Source: Arenibacter antarcticus (GTDB lineage: Bacteria > Bacteroidota > Bacteroidia > Flavobacteriales > Flavobacteriaceae). From it: 64,000 nucleotides of DNA. Made by a program: the position numbers and the translations under genes. The notes beneath the pieces were generated by a model, which saw only the letters and a program-made list of their open reading frames with translations, was not told the origin of the DNA and searched no databases. Positions 53,848 through 63,483 of the stretch are shown here, one piece after another; the first letter of the stretch is position 1; each line of letters begins with the position of its first letter. The DNA lies in NCBI RefSeq assembly GCF_041320605.1, contig NZ_CP166679.1, positions 2,838,001 through 2,902,000 of the forward strand, given 5' to 3'.

Positions 53848-55089
53848 TTATTTTGCTACTGCTTTTTCAACGGCTGGGGCAAAAAGATTTTTGGCGTCTA
53901 TTTGGTTTTTGATTAGGTCCTCAAAGGTCTCGCGCTCCCTTATCAATATAGCTTTCCCTTCGTGCCAAAGCACTTCTGCTGGCCTGTATCTGGAATTGTA
54001 ATTACTGGCCATGGTAAAGCAATAGGCACCAGCATTTTTAAAGCAAAGTATATCCCCCTCAGTAATTTGATTGATCCTTTTATTGCTAGCAAAGGTATCG
54101 GTCTCACAAATATAACCGACTACGGAGTAGTAGCGCTCACGTCCGTTTGGATTGGAAATGTTCTCTATGAAATGGGTGGCACCGTAAAGCATTGGACGAA
54201 TCAAATGATTGAATCCGGAATCTACACTGGCAAACACCGTAGAGGTCGTCTGTTTTACAACGTTTACCTTCGCCAAGAAAACACCGGCCTCACTCACTAA
54301 AAACTTGCCAGGTTCAAAGGCAAGCGTAAGTTCCCTACCGTATTCCTTGCAGAATGTATTGAAACGGTTAGACAATTTACTCCCCAATTCTTCAATATTG
54401 GTTTCTATGTCACCCTCTTTGTACGGTACTTTAAAACCACTTCCAAAATCGATGAACTCTAGGTTGTCAAAATTTTTGGCTGTTTCAAATAAAATCTCCG
54501 ATGCGTATAGAAATACATCTATATCCAGTATATCGCTACCAGTATGCATGTGTATCCCATTAACGTTCATATTGGTCAACTTTACAATACGGAGCAAATG
54601 TGGAATTTGATGAATGCTAATCCCAAATTTAGAATCTATATGACCCACAGATATATTAGAGTTGCCTCCGGCCATAACATGGGGGTTTATTCTGATACAG
54701 ATAGGCACATCTGGATGCTTGCTGCCAAACTGCTCCAAAATGGATAGGTTGTCTATATTGATGCGAACCCCTAATTTGGACGCTTCTTCAATCTCTTCCA
54801 AGGATACGCCGTTAGGCGTGAAAATGATATCATCGGGTGCAAATCCAGCTAATAATCCCAGTTGGACTTCCTGAATGGAAACGGTGTCCAAACCACTGCC
54901 TAAACTGTTCATTAACCTTAAAATGGTAATGTTTGAAAGGGCTTTGGCGGCATAATTTAACTTCAACTTCTTGACACCCTTAAATGCATTTGTCAATCGA
55001 TGGAATTGGGAAATAATTTTTTCCGAATCATAAACATATACAGGGTCACCATATGTTTTAGCTATCTTTAATAGATCAGTTCGTTGCAT
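53848..55089 (-). CDS. lysA: Diaminopimelate decarboxylase
   Basis: 413 residues, alanine-racemase-fold PLP enzyme. PLP lysine Lys49 in KLNYAAKALSN; HTGSDILD and FEPGKFLVSEAG for substrate and phosphate; active-site Cys in YICETDTFASN. Last step of lysine synthesis. Single gene, divergent from sucC. Confidence 0.92.
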   Translation of the reverse strand: MQRTDLLKIAKTYGDPVYVYDSEKIISQFHRLTNAFKGVKKLKLNYAAKALSNITILRLMNSLGSGLDTVSIQEVQLGLLAGFAPDDIIFTPNGVSLEEIEEASKLGVRINIDNLSILEQFGSKHPDVPICIRINPHVMAGGNSNISVGHIDSKFGISIHQIPHLLRIVKLTNMNVNGIHMHTGSDILDIDVFLYASEILFETAKNFDNLEFIDFGSGFKVPYKEGDIETNIEELGSKLSNRFNTFCKEYGRELTLAFEPGKFLVSEAGVFLAKVNVVKQTTSTVFASVDSGFNHLIRPMLYGATHFIENISNPNGRERYYSVVGYICETDTFASNKRINQITEGDILCFKNAGAYCFTMASNYNSRYRPAEVLWHEGKAILIRERETFEDLIKNQIDAKNLFAPAVEKAVAK

Positions 55090-55478
55090 TACATTTTAAT
55101 TTTATGCAAATTTAGACTTCTTATTGACGCTGAGCAAAAAATAGTTCGCAATAATTGAATAATGTAACATTATGTTGTATTTATAACAATAAAAATAAGT
55201 CTTCCTATTTTTATCTGAGTGAAACTGTTCGCTTATACCACTATAAAGTACTATTTATAAGGATAGAGAGGTGGTGTTAGGATTGGAAACCTGGGTATAT
55301 TAGTCGCTGTGTAATACAAAATTGAGTTTGGGACAAAATGCCGTTGTGGAAAATAATCAAAACATATCCCGATGGAGAAAGGGATGTTTTATGCATGGCT
55401 AAAAGGAAATTTATTTAATTAGGGTAAATCCCACGGGTTTCCTATTTTTGTAGCGTAACAAATAGATACCTATAATTT
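55090..55478. other. Divergent intergenic region lysA/sucC
   Basis: 389 bases with no gene. Contains a short palindrome ATAATG-TAA-CATTAT just upstream of lysA, a hairpin with bulge near 55355-55393 (AAAACA ... TGTTTT) and the sucC promoter. Confidence 0.45.
55443..55450 (+). promoter_or_regulatory. -7 element TATTTTTG for sucC
   Basis: Exact TAnnTTTG 28 bases before the ATG at 55479. Confidence 0.5.
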
Positions 55479-56672
55479 ATGAACCTTCACGAATATCAGG
55501 GAAAAGAGATTTTAGCAAGCTTTGGCGTGCGTATCCAACGCGGAGTGGTTGCACATAATGCTAAGGAAGCGGTAGAGGCCGCTAAACAATTGACACAGGA
55601 AACAGGAACCGGCTGGCATGTTATAAAGGCTCAGGTTCATGCTGGAGGACGTGGTAAAGGTGGCGGTGTTAAACTTGCCAAGAACTTGCGGGAGGTAGAG
55701 GAAATCGCAGGAAATATTATTGGAATGAACCTAGTGACTCCACAAACTTCAGCTGAAGGAAAAAGGGTTCATAAGGTTTTGGTGGCGGAAGATGTTTATT
55801 ATCCAGGCGATAGCGAAACCAAAGAATTTTATATGTCTGTCTTGCTTAATAGAGCAAGTGGAAGAAATATGATTATGTATTCTACCGAAGGTGGAATGGA
55901 TATAGAGGAAGTGGCGGAAAATACCCCGGATCTAATTTTTACGGAGGAAATAGACCCGGCAACAGGTTTGCTTCCTTTTCAAGCAAGGAAAATTGCCTTT
56001 AACCTAGGATTATCGGGAACGGCATTCAAGGAAATGACCAAATTTGTATCCAACCTGTATAAAGCATATATAGAAAGTGATGCAAGTATGTTCGAGATAA
56101 ACCCAGTTCTTAAGACTTCAGACGATCTGATCATGGCAGTAGATGCTAAAGTCTCCATAGATGATAATGCTTTGTACAGAAGAAAGCAATATGCTGAAAT
56201 GAGGGATTTACGAGAGGAAAATGCGATCGAGGTAGAGGCAAGAGCAGTCGGTCTTAACTATGTGGATCTCGATGGTAATGTTGGATGTATGGTAAACGGG
56301 GCTGGTCTGGCCATGGCTACTATGGATCTGATTAAAATGGCTGGAGGGGAGCCTGCAAACTTTTTGGATGTAGGTGGTACTGCAGATGCCAAAAGAGTTG
56401 AAGAGGCGTTTAGGATTATTCTTAAAGATCCAGCTGTAAAATGTATCCTCATCAATATTTTTGGAGGAATAGTGCGTTGTGATAGAGTGGCGCAAGGAAT
56501 TGTGGATGCCTATAAGAATATGGGGGATGCCATTAAGGTTCCTATTATTGTTAGATTACAGGGTACCAATGCCGAGTTGGCAAAAGAAATTATAGATAAT
56601 TCAGGATTGGCTGTACATTCTGCCGTCCAATTCCAAGAAGCTGCCGATAAGGTTAAGGAGGTCTTGGCGTAA
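55479..56672 (+). CDS. sucC: Succinyl-CoA ligase beta subunit
   Basis: 397 residues, ATP-grasp fold. MNLHEYQGKEIL start, nucleotide loop VHAGGRGKGGGVKLA, and the C-terminal CoA-ligase part LDVGGTADAKRVEEAF, INIFGGIVRCDRVAQG. TCA-cycle step from succinyl-CoA to succinate with NTP. sucD is not adjacent, as is common in flavobacteria. Terminator follows. Confidence 0.95.
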   Translation: MNLHEYQGKEILASFGVRIQRGVVAHNAKEAVEAAKQLTQETGTGWHVIKAQVHAGGRGKGGGVKLAKNLREVEEIAGNIIGMNLVTPQTSAEGKRVHKVLVAEDVYYPGDSETKEFYMSVLLNRASGRNMIMYSTEGGMDIEEVAENTPDLIFTEEIDPATGLLPFQARKIAFNLGLSGTAFKEMTKFVSNLYKAYIESDASMFEINPVLKTSDDLIMAVDAKVSIDDNALYRRKQYAEMRDLREENAIEVEARAVGLNYVDLDGNVGCMVNGAGLAMATMDLIKMAGGEPANFLDVGGTADAKRVEEAFRIILKDPAVKCILINIFGGIVRCDRVAQGIVDAYKNMGDAIKVPIIVRLQGTNAELAKEIIDNSGLAVHSAVQFQEAADKVKEVLA

Positions 56673-56700
56673 GGAGATAGAATTCACCATAAATTAAAGA

Positions 56701-56728
56701 GCAGTTCCATAAGGAGCTGCTTTTTTTT
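56701..56728 (+). terminator. Rho-independent terminator of sucC
   Basis: GCAGTTCC-ATAA-GGAGCTGC (one wobble) and eight T. Confidence 0.9.
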
Positions 56729-56859
56729 GTGGCGGATCCGTCTTGTTAAACATATGTTAAAAATAAAAATACGCGTAACATTTTTTTTAGTTACCCGTCT
56801 TTTAAGTGTATCTCATCCATACAGTTAAATAATAATTCATCAATCTAAAAACAATCATC

Positions 56860-57198
56860 ATGAGAAAGTTAAATTTAATTCTTGTAGCTGCAATGCTATT
56901 ATGTGTAGGAAGTGTCTTTGCTACTAATGCAATAGAAGATAATCCTTCCAAAACCTTGTCTAAGCAAATAAGCACATTGTTGTCTCACGATGTGTTTAAA
57001 GTATCAGAAGGTGAAGAAATGAGTGCAGTAGTGTATTTTACGGTAAATACCGAAAATGAAATTGTGGTCCTTTCTGTAATGACCAATGAAGAAGTTTTGG
57101 ATACCTATGTAAAGAGCAGATTAAATTACATTAAGGTAAAAGACGCTAATGTTGAGACAGGGGTAACTTATAAGATTCCAGTAATGATCAAGGGTTAA
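56860..57198 (+). CDS. Small exported protein with TonB-C-like fold features
   Basis: 112 residues with signal peptide (LILVAAMLLCVGSVFA). After it: VYFTVNTENEIVVLSVMTNEEVLDTYVKSRLNYIKV, which follows the strand-helix-strand pattern of energy-transducer C-terminal domains (VxFxVNxxGEI). Such stand-alone versions are frequent in flavobacteria, function unknown. The terminator after it is shared with the DUF1456 gene. Confidence 0.65.
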   Translation: MRKLNLILVAAMLLCVGSVFATNAIEDNPSKTLSKQISTLLSHDVFKVSEGEEMSAVVYFTVNTENEIVVLSVMTNEEVLDTYVKSRLNYIKVKDANVETGVTYKIPVMIKG

Positions 57199-57214
57199 GA
57201 CAAAATGTTGTTGA

Positions 57215-57248
57215 AAAAAGTCCTGAATTGTTTTCAGGACTTTTTTTT
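57215..57248. terminator. Bidirectional terminator
   Basis: AAAAAGTCCTGAA/TTCAGGACTTTTT stem around TTGTT. Ends both the small exported protein gene and the convergent DUF1456 gene. Confidence 0.9.
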
Positions 57249-57602
57249 GTTCTTGTATTTTACGGGTGAGATGTCCTGATCAACTCGTTTTTGTTGCGAC
57301 TCTTTAAATGAAGGTCTTGACCCTGTCGAGGAGGGTTTGCTTTTTGCAGGTTTAGGCAGGCTGTTCTCCGGATCTTTAGGATTTTCCTTGGTCCCTCTGT
57401 AGTGAATAACCATTCCGTTCAAGAAATTTCTTAAAATTTGATCTCCACATTCTGTGTAATTCGGATGGTCTTCTTTTCTGAATAAAGCCCCCAACTCGCT
57501 CTTGGTTATTTTAAAATCTACCAGTTCTAAAATATCCACTATTTCGTCGTTCCTAAGCTTTAAGGCTACCCGCAACTTCTTAAGAATATCGTTATTGGTC
57601 AT
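57234..57602 (-). CDS. Single-repeat DUF1456 protein with basic tail
   Basis: 122 residues from ATG 57602. DUF1456 motif NNDILKKLRVALKLRNDEIVDILEL and ECGDQILRNFLNGMVIHYRG appears once, whereas E. coli YehS has two such repeats. The last 50 residues are disordered, rich in Lys, Pro and Ser. Possibly nucleic-acid binding, but this is guessed from the tail. Confidence 0.75.
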   Translation of the reverse strand: MTNNDILKKLRVALKLRNDEIVDILELVDFKITKSELGALFRKEDHPNYTECGDQILRNFLNGMVIHYRGTKENPKDPENSLPKPAKSKPSSTGSRPSFKESQQKRVDQDISPVKYKNKKKS

Positions 57603-57726
57603 GTTGTAATTTTTTTGGCAAGATATTACAAAAATTAAACCCAATGGCTATAGGTTTCTAATTTTCCAATTGCTTTAAACGTTTATACTAAAATATTTAA
57701 TGTAATTTAGGTTAAAACGCCCAAGA

Positions 57727-58128
57727 ATGAATAGTCGAGAGGAGAAATTTAGTCTGTTATCAGAAATGATCACCTTTGTCAAGGCGAATCGGGCCATTAA
57801 AGATTCCGAATATGATTTTTTGATACAGATAGCTGCGCAGCTAGGGGTGGATAAGGAGACCTTTGATTCCCTCTTTCATAGAAAAGTAGAAAAACTGCTG
57901 CCCAACACAGAGGGGGAACGTATTCTGCAGTTTCATCGGTTGGTTTTGTTGATGAACATAGATCAACAGCAAACTTCCTCGGAAGTGGTGCGGCTCCATA
58001 ATATAGGACTGCGATTTGGATTGCCCCCAGCAGCAATTGAGCAAGTCTTGAAAGTGATGCACAACTATCCCAATAAGGTGGTTCCGCCTAAAGTGCTGAT
58101 TAATATTTTTAAGGCGCATTACAACTAA
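57727..58128 (+). CDS. TerB-like helical protein
   Basis: 133 residues, fully helical. The segment KFSLLSEMITFVKANRAIKDSEYDFLIQIAAQLGVDKETFDSLF follows the TerB layout. A metal role is possible but the usual acidic pattern is weak. No tellurite-resistance genes nearby. Single gene. Confidence 0.7.
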   Translation: MNSREEKFSLLSEMITFVKANRAIKDSEYDFLIQIAAQLGVDKETFDSLFHRKVEKLLPNTEGERILQFHRLVLLMNIDQQQTSSEVVRLHNIGLRFGLPPAAIEQVLKVMHNYPNKVVPPKVLINIFKAHYN

Positions 58129-58214
58129 ATCTAGGTTCTATTGCTCCGATATTTCTAATAAACTTCACGCTTATTTTAAATACACGCCATTACGTCATGA
58201 TTTAAATCGAATTA

Positions 58215-58231
58215 AGCGACATAATGTCGCT
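58215..58231. promoter_or_regulatory. Perfect 8-1-8 palindrome upstream of hsp20
   Basis: AGCGACAT-A-ATGTCGCT, 76 bases before the ATG. It has no T-run and sits in the promoter region, so a repressor or activator site is likely. Confidence 0.5.
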
Positions 58232-58307
58232 AGTTGTGCAATGGTACAGGTTTTGCCTCTATCCTCATGAACAATGCAATCATAAGTTTAATTTAAAATA
58301 AAAAATC

Positions 58308-58733
58308 ATGAGTATAGTTAAAAGAAACAATGTTGTTTTTCCATCTTTAATGAATGAGATCCTAAGACCAGATTGGTTTGGCGGAATGGATACTTTTAAA
58401 CACAACGTACCTGCGGTAAACGTAAAGGAATCCGATAGTGATTTTGAGTTGGAAATGGCTATTCCTGGAAGAAAAAAAGAAGATTTTAAGGTCGAGATCG
58501 ATAAAGAAGTGCTCACCATTTCCTCCGAAATACAAAAAGATGAAAATAAAAGCGAGGATAATTACACTAGGAGAGAATTTTCTTTTAGCTCCTTTAAACG
58601 TGTGTTTACTTTGCCTGAAACCGTGGATATTGATAAGATTGATGCCTCTTATACGGATGGAATCTTAAAGTTTGTATTGCCCAAGAAAGAAGAAGCTTTG
58701 CCAAAACCTAAAAGGGCCATTACAGTAGCATAA
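58308..58733 (+). CDS. Small heat-shock protein, Hsp20/alpha-crystallin
   Basis: 141 residues. Alpha-crystallin domain: VPAVNVKESDSDFELEMAIPG, KEVLTISSE, FSFSSFKRVFTLPETVD and ASYTDGILKFVLPKKE. Holds unfolded proteins in large oligomers. The palindrome upstream suggests its own control. Confidence 0.94.
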   Translation: MSIVKRNNVVFPSLMNEILRPDWFGGMDTFKHNVPAVNVKESDSDFELEMAIPGRKKEDFKVEIDKEVLTISSEIQKDENKSEDNYTRREFSFSSFKRVFTLPETVDIDKIDASYTDGILKFVLPKKEEALPKPKRAITVA

Positions 58734-58792
58734 GTTTGGATTGAATTTCCTTGTCTAAAGGGAATTATTTGATAGTTTGGTTGGTTAGATGG

Positions 58793-58832
58793 GGAAGGCG
58801 CTTTAAGCAATTAAAGCGCCTTCCTTTTTTTT
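58793..58832 (+). terminator. Rho-independent terminator of hsp20
   Basis: Perfect 14-bp stem GGAAGGCGCTTTAA / TTAAAGCGCCTTCC with loop GCAA, then eight T. The rest of the gap to 59057 shows nothing recognisable. Confidence 0.95.
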
Positions 58833-59057
58833 ATAAGATTGATTTTTAAGGTAGTCTATAAAATTTATTCAATCCCATGGTCGATAAATACCTGTTGAGT
58901 TAAAAGCCGATTAGAAATTGGCAATTGGACTTGGTTAAGACTAACAATAACAGCCATTAGATATACCATTTGCATAAACGCCGGTGGCTGACAAAAGTAA
59001 CCATTACGCAAGCCTGTAGGGGTAGATGCAATCAACTGCTAATAAAGCCAATACCAT

Positions 59058-61046
59058 TTACTCCTGTTCTTGCAATGCTTTAATCTCATCCCGCAGTTTG
59101 GCGGCTTGCATAAAATCCAATTCTTTGGCGGCTTTCTCCATGGCCTTACGTTTATTGCGGATCATGTTTTCTTTTTGTGGCTGCGTCAAATACAGAAGAT
59201 CGGGTTCCGCTGCCCTCATTTCCTCCTTTTCAAAATGATAGGTAGAAACTGAATTTTTCGAGAGAACATTATCCAAGCTTTTATTCAGGGCAGTTGGAGT
59301 TATGTTGTTGGCAATATTGTAAGCGGTCTGCCTTTCCCTTCGGTAGTTGGTCTCCTCAATAGTTTTTTGCATGCTATTGGTAACCTTGTCCGCATACATG
59401 ATCGCCTTGCCATTGAGGTTTCTTGCAGCCCTTCCCACCGTTTGGGTCAAGGATCGGGAGCTTCTTAAAAATCCTTCCTTGTCGGCATCTAAAATGGCTA
59501 CTAACGAAACCTCGGGTAGATCCAAGCCTTCCCTGAGCAAATTAACACCAATAAGGACATCGAACACCCCTTTACGCAAATCTTGCATAATTTCTACTCG
59601 CTCCAAAGTATCCACATCACTGTGTATGTATCGGCACCTTATATTTATTCTGGTCAGGTATTTGGCCAATTCCTCGGCCATCCGTTTGGTCAAGGTCGTT
59701 ACTAAAGTCCGTTCGTCCTTTTCTACACGTAGTTGGATCTCTTCAATTAGATCGTCAATCTGGTTCAAACTGGGGCGTACCTCTATTATGGGGTCCAACA
59801 ATCCAGTGGGTCGTATCACCTGCTCCACAAATACTCCTTGACTTAATTGTAATTCATAATCCGCAGGAGTAGCACTTACATAGATAACCTGATTTTGGAG
59901 GGCTTCAAACTCTTCAAATTTTAAGGGGCGGTTATCCATAGCTGCGGGGAGCCTAAAGCCGTATTCCACTAAATTTTCTTTTCTAGAGCGGTCACCTCCA
60001 TACATGGCGTGTACCTGTGGAATGGTAACGTGACTCTCATCAACCACCATTAAGTAATCGTCTGGAAAATAATCCAATAAGCAGAAGGGACGGGTACCCG
60101 GCTGTCTGCCGTCCAAATATCTGGAGTAATTTTCTATTCCGGAACAATACCCCAATTCACGTATCATTTCCAGATCAAAATTGGTGCGCTCTTCCAAGCG
60201 TTTCGCTTCCAAATGCTTTCCTATCTCCTTAAAATAGGCTACCTGTTTCACCATATCCTCCTGAATAAGGTGAATGGCGTTCTGCAAAATATCTGGGGAG
60301 GTAACAAACATATTGGCGGGATAAATATTCAACTGTTCGTATTTTTCAAGAATCTTGTTCTTAAAAGGGTCAAAAGCCTCTATCTCCTCTATCTCATCAC
60401 CAAAGAAATGAATTCTAAATGCGTGGTCGGCATAACTAGGGAAAACGTCAACGACATCGCCCTTTACCCTGAAATTACCGTTCTTAAAATCGGCAGTAGT
60501 CCTAGAATACAGGCTCTGCACTAATTGATGTAAGAATTTTGTTCTGGAAATTACTTGATCCTTATGGATGTTGATCACGTTCTTTTTAAATTCCACGGGA
60601 TTTCCAATACCGTATAAACAAGATACAGAGGCTACCACCAAGACATCCCTTCTGCCCGATAATAGGGATGAGGTAGTGCTCAATCGCAGTTTTTCTATAT
60701 CTTCATTTATGGAAAGATCTTTTTCTATATAGGTGCCCGAGGAAGGTATGTAGGCTTCTGGCTGATAATAATCGTAGTAGGATACAAAATATTCCACGGC
60801 ATTCTCAGGAAAAAACTGCTTGAATTCCGAGTATAATTGGGCAGCCAAGGTTTTATTGTGGGCAAGTACCAAAGTGGGCCGTTGTACCTCTTCTATAACA
60901 TTGGCCACGGTAAATGTCTTTCCCGATCCTGTTACCCCCAAAAGGGTTTGGTAACGTTCGTCGGTCTCCAGACCTTCCCGTAATTGCTTGATTGCCGAGG
61001 GTTGGTCTCCAGTAGGTTTAAATTCCGAAACAACTTTAAATTTCAT
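59058..61046 (-). CDS. uvrB: Excinuclease ABC subunit B
   Basis: 662 residues. Walker A GVTGSGKTF, beta-hairpin region YYDYYQPEAYIP, helicase motifs DESHVTIPQ and QTVGRAARN, and the UVR C-terminal motif AAKELDFMQAAKLRDEIKAL. Damage verification in nucleotide-excision repair with UvrA and UvrC. Full length, single gene. Confidence 0.97.
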   Translation of the reverse strand: MKFKVVSEFKPTGDQPSAIKQLREGLETDERYQTLLGVTGSGKTFTVANVIEEVQRPTLVLAHNKTLAAQLYSEFKQFFPENAVEYFVSYYDYYQPEAYIPSSGTYIEKDLSINEDIEKLRLSTTSSLLSGRRDVLVVASVSCLYGIGNPVEFKKNVINIHKDQVISRTKFLHQLVQSLYSRTTADFKNGNFRVKGDVVDVFPSYADHAFRIHFFGDEIEEIEAFDPFKNKILEKYEQLNIYPANMFVTSPDILQNAIHLIQEDMVKQVAYFKEIGKHLEAKRLEERTNFDLEMIRELGYCSGIENYSRYLDGRQPGTRPFCLLDYFPDDYLMVVDESHVTIPQVHAMYGGDRSRKENLVEYGFRLPAAMDNRPLKFEEFEALQNQVIYVSATPADYELQLSQGVFVEQVIRPTGLLDPIIEVRPSLNQIDDLIEEIQLRVEKDERTLVTTLTKRMAEELAKYLTRINIRCRYIHSDVDTLERVEIMQDLRKGVFDVLIGVNLLREGLDLPEVSLVAILDADKEGFLRSSRSLTQTVGRAARNLNGKAIMYADKVTNSMQKTIEETNYRRERQTAYNIANNITPTALNKSLDNVLSKNSVSTYHFEKEEMRAAEPDLLYLTQPQKENMIRNKRKAMEKAAKELDFMQAAKLRDEIKALQEQE

Positions 61047-61151
61047 TTTTTAAAAATACTAAAACCTACCCAATACCCTTTGCCCTTTAGCTAGAATTTA
61101 AGACTGTAATCGATTTGAGCGTCGATTTCTACAATGGAAATAATACCCTTT

Positions 61152-61173
61152 AGAAGAAACTGATGTTTCTTCT
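61152..61173. terminator. Perfect 9-bp hairpin after the ABC-2 operon
   Basis: AGAAGAAAC-TGAT-GTTTCTTCT, downstream of the minus-strand permease stop. No T-run, so termination strength is uncertain. Confidence 0.45.
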
Positions 61174-61208
61174 GGATAGATGGTGGTGATCACAAAATGC
61201 CAGGCTAC

Positions 61209-62042
61209 CTAAAGATCTCGTTTTTTCAATAGGGCATAGGACAGGTAAATGAAAATTGCCGTCCAGCATCCCACAATCAAAATTTCATAAAAATGAACAT
61301 TGTAATCTTTATTAAATTCCTCTCCAATTTGTGCTACCATACTCTGAACAGCCTTGAACCGGGATACCGGTTCTTTAATTAGATTGGACATGGATTCCAA
61401 CGGAAGGAATTTCATTACGGCTGCGGAAGCTTCTTTTCCAGCAATCCACCATACGAAAAATCGAATGGCCAAATTTTCTATGGCAAACCAAATAATTAAG
61501 AAGCCCAATGCAAACGCCGAACGTTTTACAAATATTCCCAGGAAAAGACAGAAAGAAAAGAACCCTACAAGCTTTATAAAATAGGCCAATACGTATTGTA
61601 AATCTGAAAATACAATAGAAAATTCTGTAAAATCGGAGTACACTAAACCCAAGACCAGAGAGACCAAAAATACAAATAGGGTAGAAACCAGAGAGAACGC
61701 AATAACCGTAAGAAATTTTGAGGCAATAAATTCTTTCTTGCTAAGGCCGTCTATTAAATTCTGCTTTATAGTTTTGTTGCTGTATTCATTGGCCATCATA
61801 GAAACGATTATTATGGCGAAAAAAAGTTTTAATCCCGCTGCAATCCATGTGTTCAAGTGCCATATATAAGGGAAATTAAAAATTCCCTGATCGGCTACAT
61901 GGAACTGAATGGGACCTATATCAAATTTTATAGTCGCTATAAGCGCCATACATAAAATGAGGGTGAAATAAGAGATGATTAGAACTTTACTAGCCCTATT
62001 ATTCCATAATTTTATAAATTCTATTTGTAATAATCGCAACAT
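61209..62042 (-). CDS. ABC-2 type permease (BcrB/NosY-like)
   Basis: 277 residues with six helices. The lead-in LLQIEFIKLWNNRASKVLI and SMMANEYSNKTIKQNLIDGLSKKEFIASKF are typical of ABC-2 permeases paired with a BcrA-like ATPase, which lies 21 bases upstream. Exports an unknown small molecule or peptide. Confidence 0.85.
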   Translation of the reverse strand: MLRLLQIEFIKLWNNRASKVLIISYFTLILCMALIATIKFDIGPIQFHVADQGIFNFPYIWHLNTWIAAGLKLFFAIIIVSMMANEYSNKTIKQNLIDGLSKKEFIASKFLTVIAFSLVSTLFVFLVSLVLGLVYSDFTEFSIVFSDLQYVLAYFIKLVGFFSFCLFLGIFVKRSAFALGFLIIWFAIENLAIRFFVWWIAGKEASAAVMKFLPLESMSNLIKEPVSRFKAVQSMVAQIGEEFNKDYNVHFYEILIVGCWTAIFIYLSYALLKKRDL

Positions 62043-62063
62043 ATTCTGGAGTGGTTAGGCTTG

Positions 62064-62972
62064 TTAATTTGGTGTTTGAGTGTTGTTGGTAAGGGTCAAG
62101 AACTGCTCTTCTAGGCTCTCTTTGCGTTTAACCAAATGGGAAAGCACTATTCCTTTTTCAAACAAATCCCTGTTCAAGGTCATAGCATCCATCTCTTCTT
62201 TTAGAATGGCGGTAATCATCCCATTCTCTTGTTTTACAGTGCCAAAACTGGCATGATTCCCCAGAAAATCGATCAAAGCGTCCGATTGCGTGGATTTTAA
62301 TTCGAAAAAGCCGTGGCTGGCAAGCATGTCCTCTACACGCCCTGAATACAATTTTTCTCCTTTTCTTAGAATTACGACATGGCTGCATACCTTTTCAACT
62401 TCGTCCAATAAATGCGAAGCCAATAAAATGGTGGTGCCCTGGGAAGCAATTTTTTTTATGATTTCCCTAATTTGATGAATGCCTTGGGGGTCCAACCCAT
62501 TGGTGGGTTCATCTAGAATAAGTATTTCCGGATCATTGAGTAAGGCAGAGGCTATCGCCAACCGCTGCTTCATTCCTAAAGAATAGGTCTGAAACTTACT
62601 ATTTTTTCGATCCAATAGTCCTACTAATTCCAGTTTCTCCTCAATTTTGTCTGTAGAAACTTCCTTGATTTTGCAAACTAATTTTAGGTTTTGAATCGCG
62701 GTCATATACGGATAGAAGTTGGGGCGCTCTATAATAGCGCCCACCTTCTTTAAAGCCTGATGGGTAGAAGTGGTTCCATTGAACCAAGAGAAGCTTCCTG
62801 AGCTACGATTTACTACATTCAGTACAATGCCAAGGGTGGTGGACTTCCCGCTTCCGTTTGGGCCTAAGATTCCGTAAACATTTCCTTTTTCAATGTTAAA
62901 CGAGAGGTTCTTTACGGCAGTGAGGTAACCAAATTTTTTGGTTAGATTGGTAACAGTTAATATCGATTCCAA
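62064..62972 (-). CDS. ABC transporter ATP-binding protein (BcrA-like)
   Basis: 302 residues. Walker A GPNGSGKST, signature YSLGMKQRL, Walker B ILILDEPTNGLDP and switch HLLDEVEKV. Then about 85 residues with a regulatory-like C-terminal domain. Forms a unit with the permease downstream. Confidence 0.92.
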   Translation of the reverse strand: MESILTVTNLTKKFGYLTAVKNLSFNIEKGNVYGILGPNGSGKSTTLGIVLNVVNRSSGSFSWFNGTTSTHQALKKVGAIIERPNFYPYMTAIQNLKLVCKIKEVSTDKIEEKLELVGLLDRKNSKFQTYSLGMKQRLAIASALLNDPEILILDEPTNGLDPQGIHQIREIIKKIASQGTTILLASHLLDEVEKVCSHVVILRKGEKLYSGRVEDMLASHGFFELKSTQSDALIDFLGNHASFGTVKQENGMITAILKEEMDAMTLNRDLFEKGIVLSHLVKRKESLEEQFLTLTNNTQTPN

Positions 62973-63483
62973 ATTGGGTTCGTTTTTCAGTTGTTTGTAT
63001 CTACTTGACGAACAACGGGTTGTTTTGTTACAATTTTACGGAAATAATATAGCTTTTACCACTTTTTATGGTTCCACCCGATAGTTGATTCTTCTCTTGG
63101 CAATACTATTTTTTAATGTGTTGAAAATTGATTCTCGTAGAATTGTCCGGTTCGCCATCGCTGTTGGCGTCTAAATTGCTGAGGTCGACTGGTCCATTTC
63201 TAAATATCTGTTTATCTTTATAATTTTATTGGAGTCCAATAGCTTCGATAAAACTCCAGACTTTTGTCATCGCGGTAAATTTATGATTTATAGGGCTAGG
63301 ATTGGTCTACAAAATTGCTATCTTATCAAACTGTGGAAGGGGCAAAAATCAGTTGTTGGATATCCCTTTTTTATGGTTTCAGATTTTAATTGATTTTATA
63401 GGATGCGTATCTTGTAAAAAAACGGCTTTTCTATGAAAACCCCGCATTTAAAATTTTTATTGGTGTAAAAAAAATAATACCCT
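62973..63483. other. Intergenic region, 511 bp
   Basis: Divergent promoter region between the ABC operon and the last gene. Apart from the short relic at 63106-63225 nothing recognisable was seen. Confidence 0.4.
63106..63225 (-). pseudogene. Possible relic with a calcium-loop motif
   Basis: A frame of 39 codons without any start codon, closed by stops on both sides, encodes LSNLDANSDGEPDNSTRINF. DANSDGEPD fits the DxNxDGxxD calcium-binding loop of secreted repeat proteins. It may be the leftover end of such a gene; chance is also possible. Confidence 0.25.
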
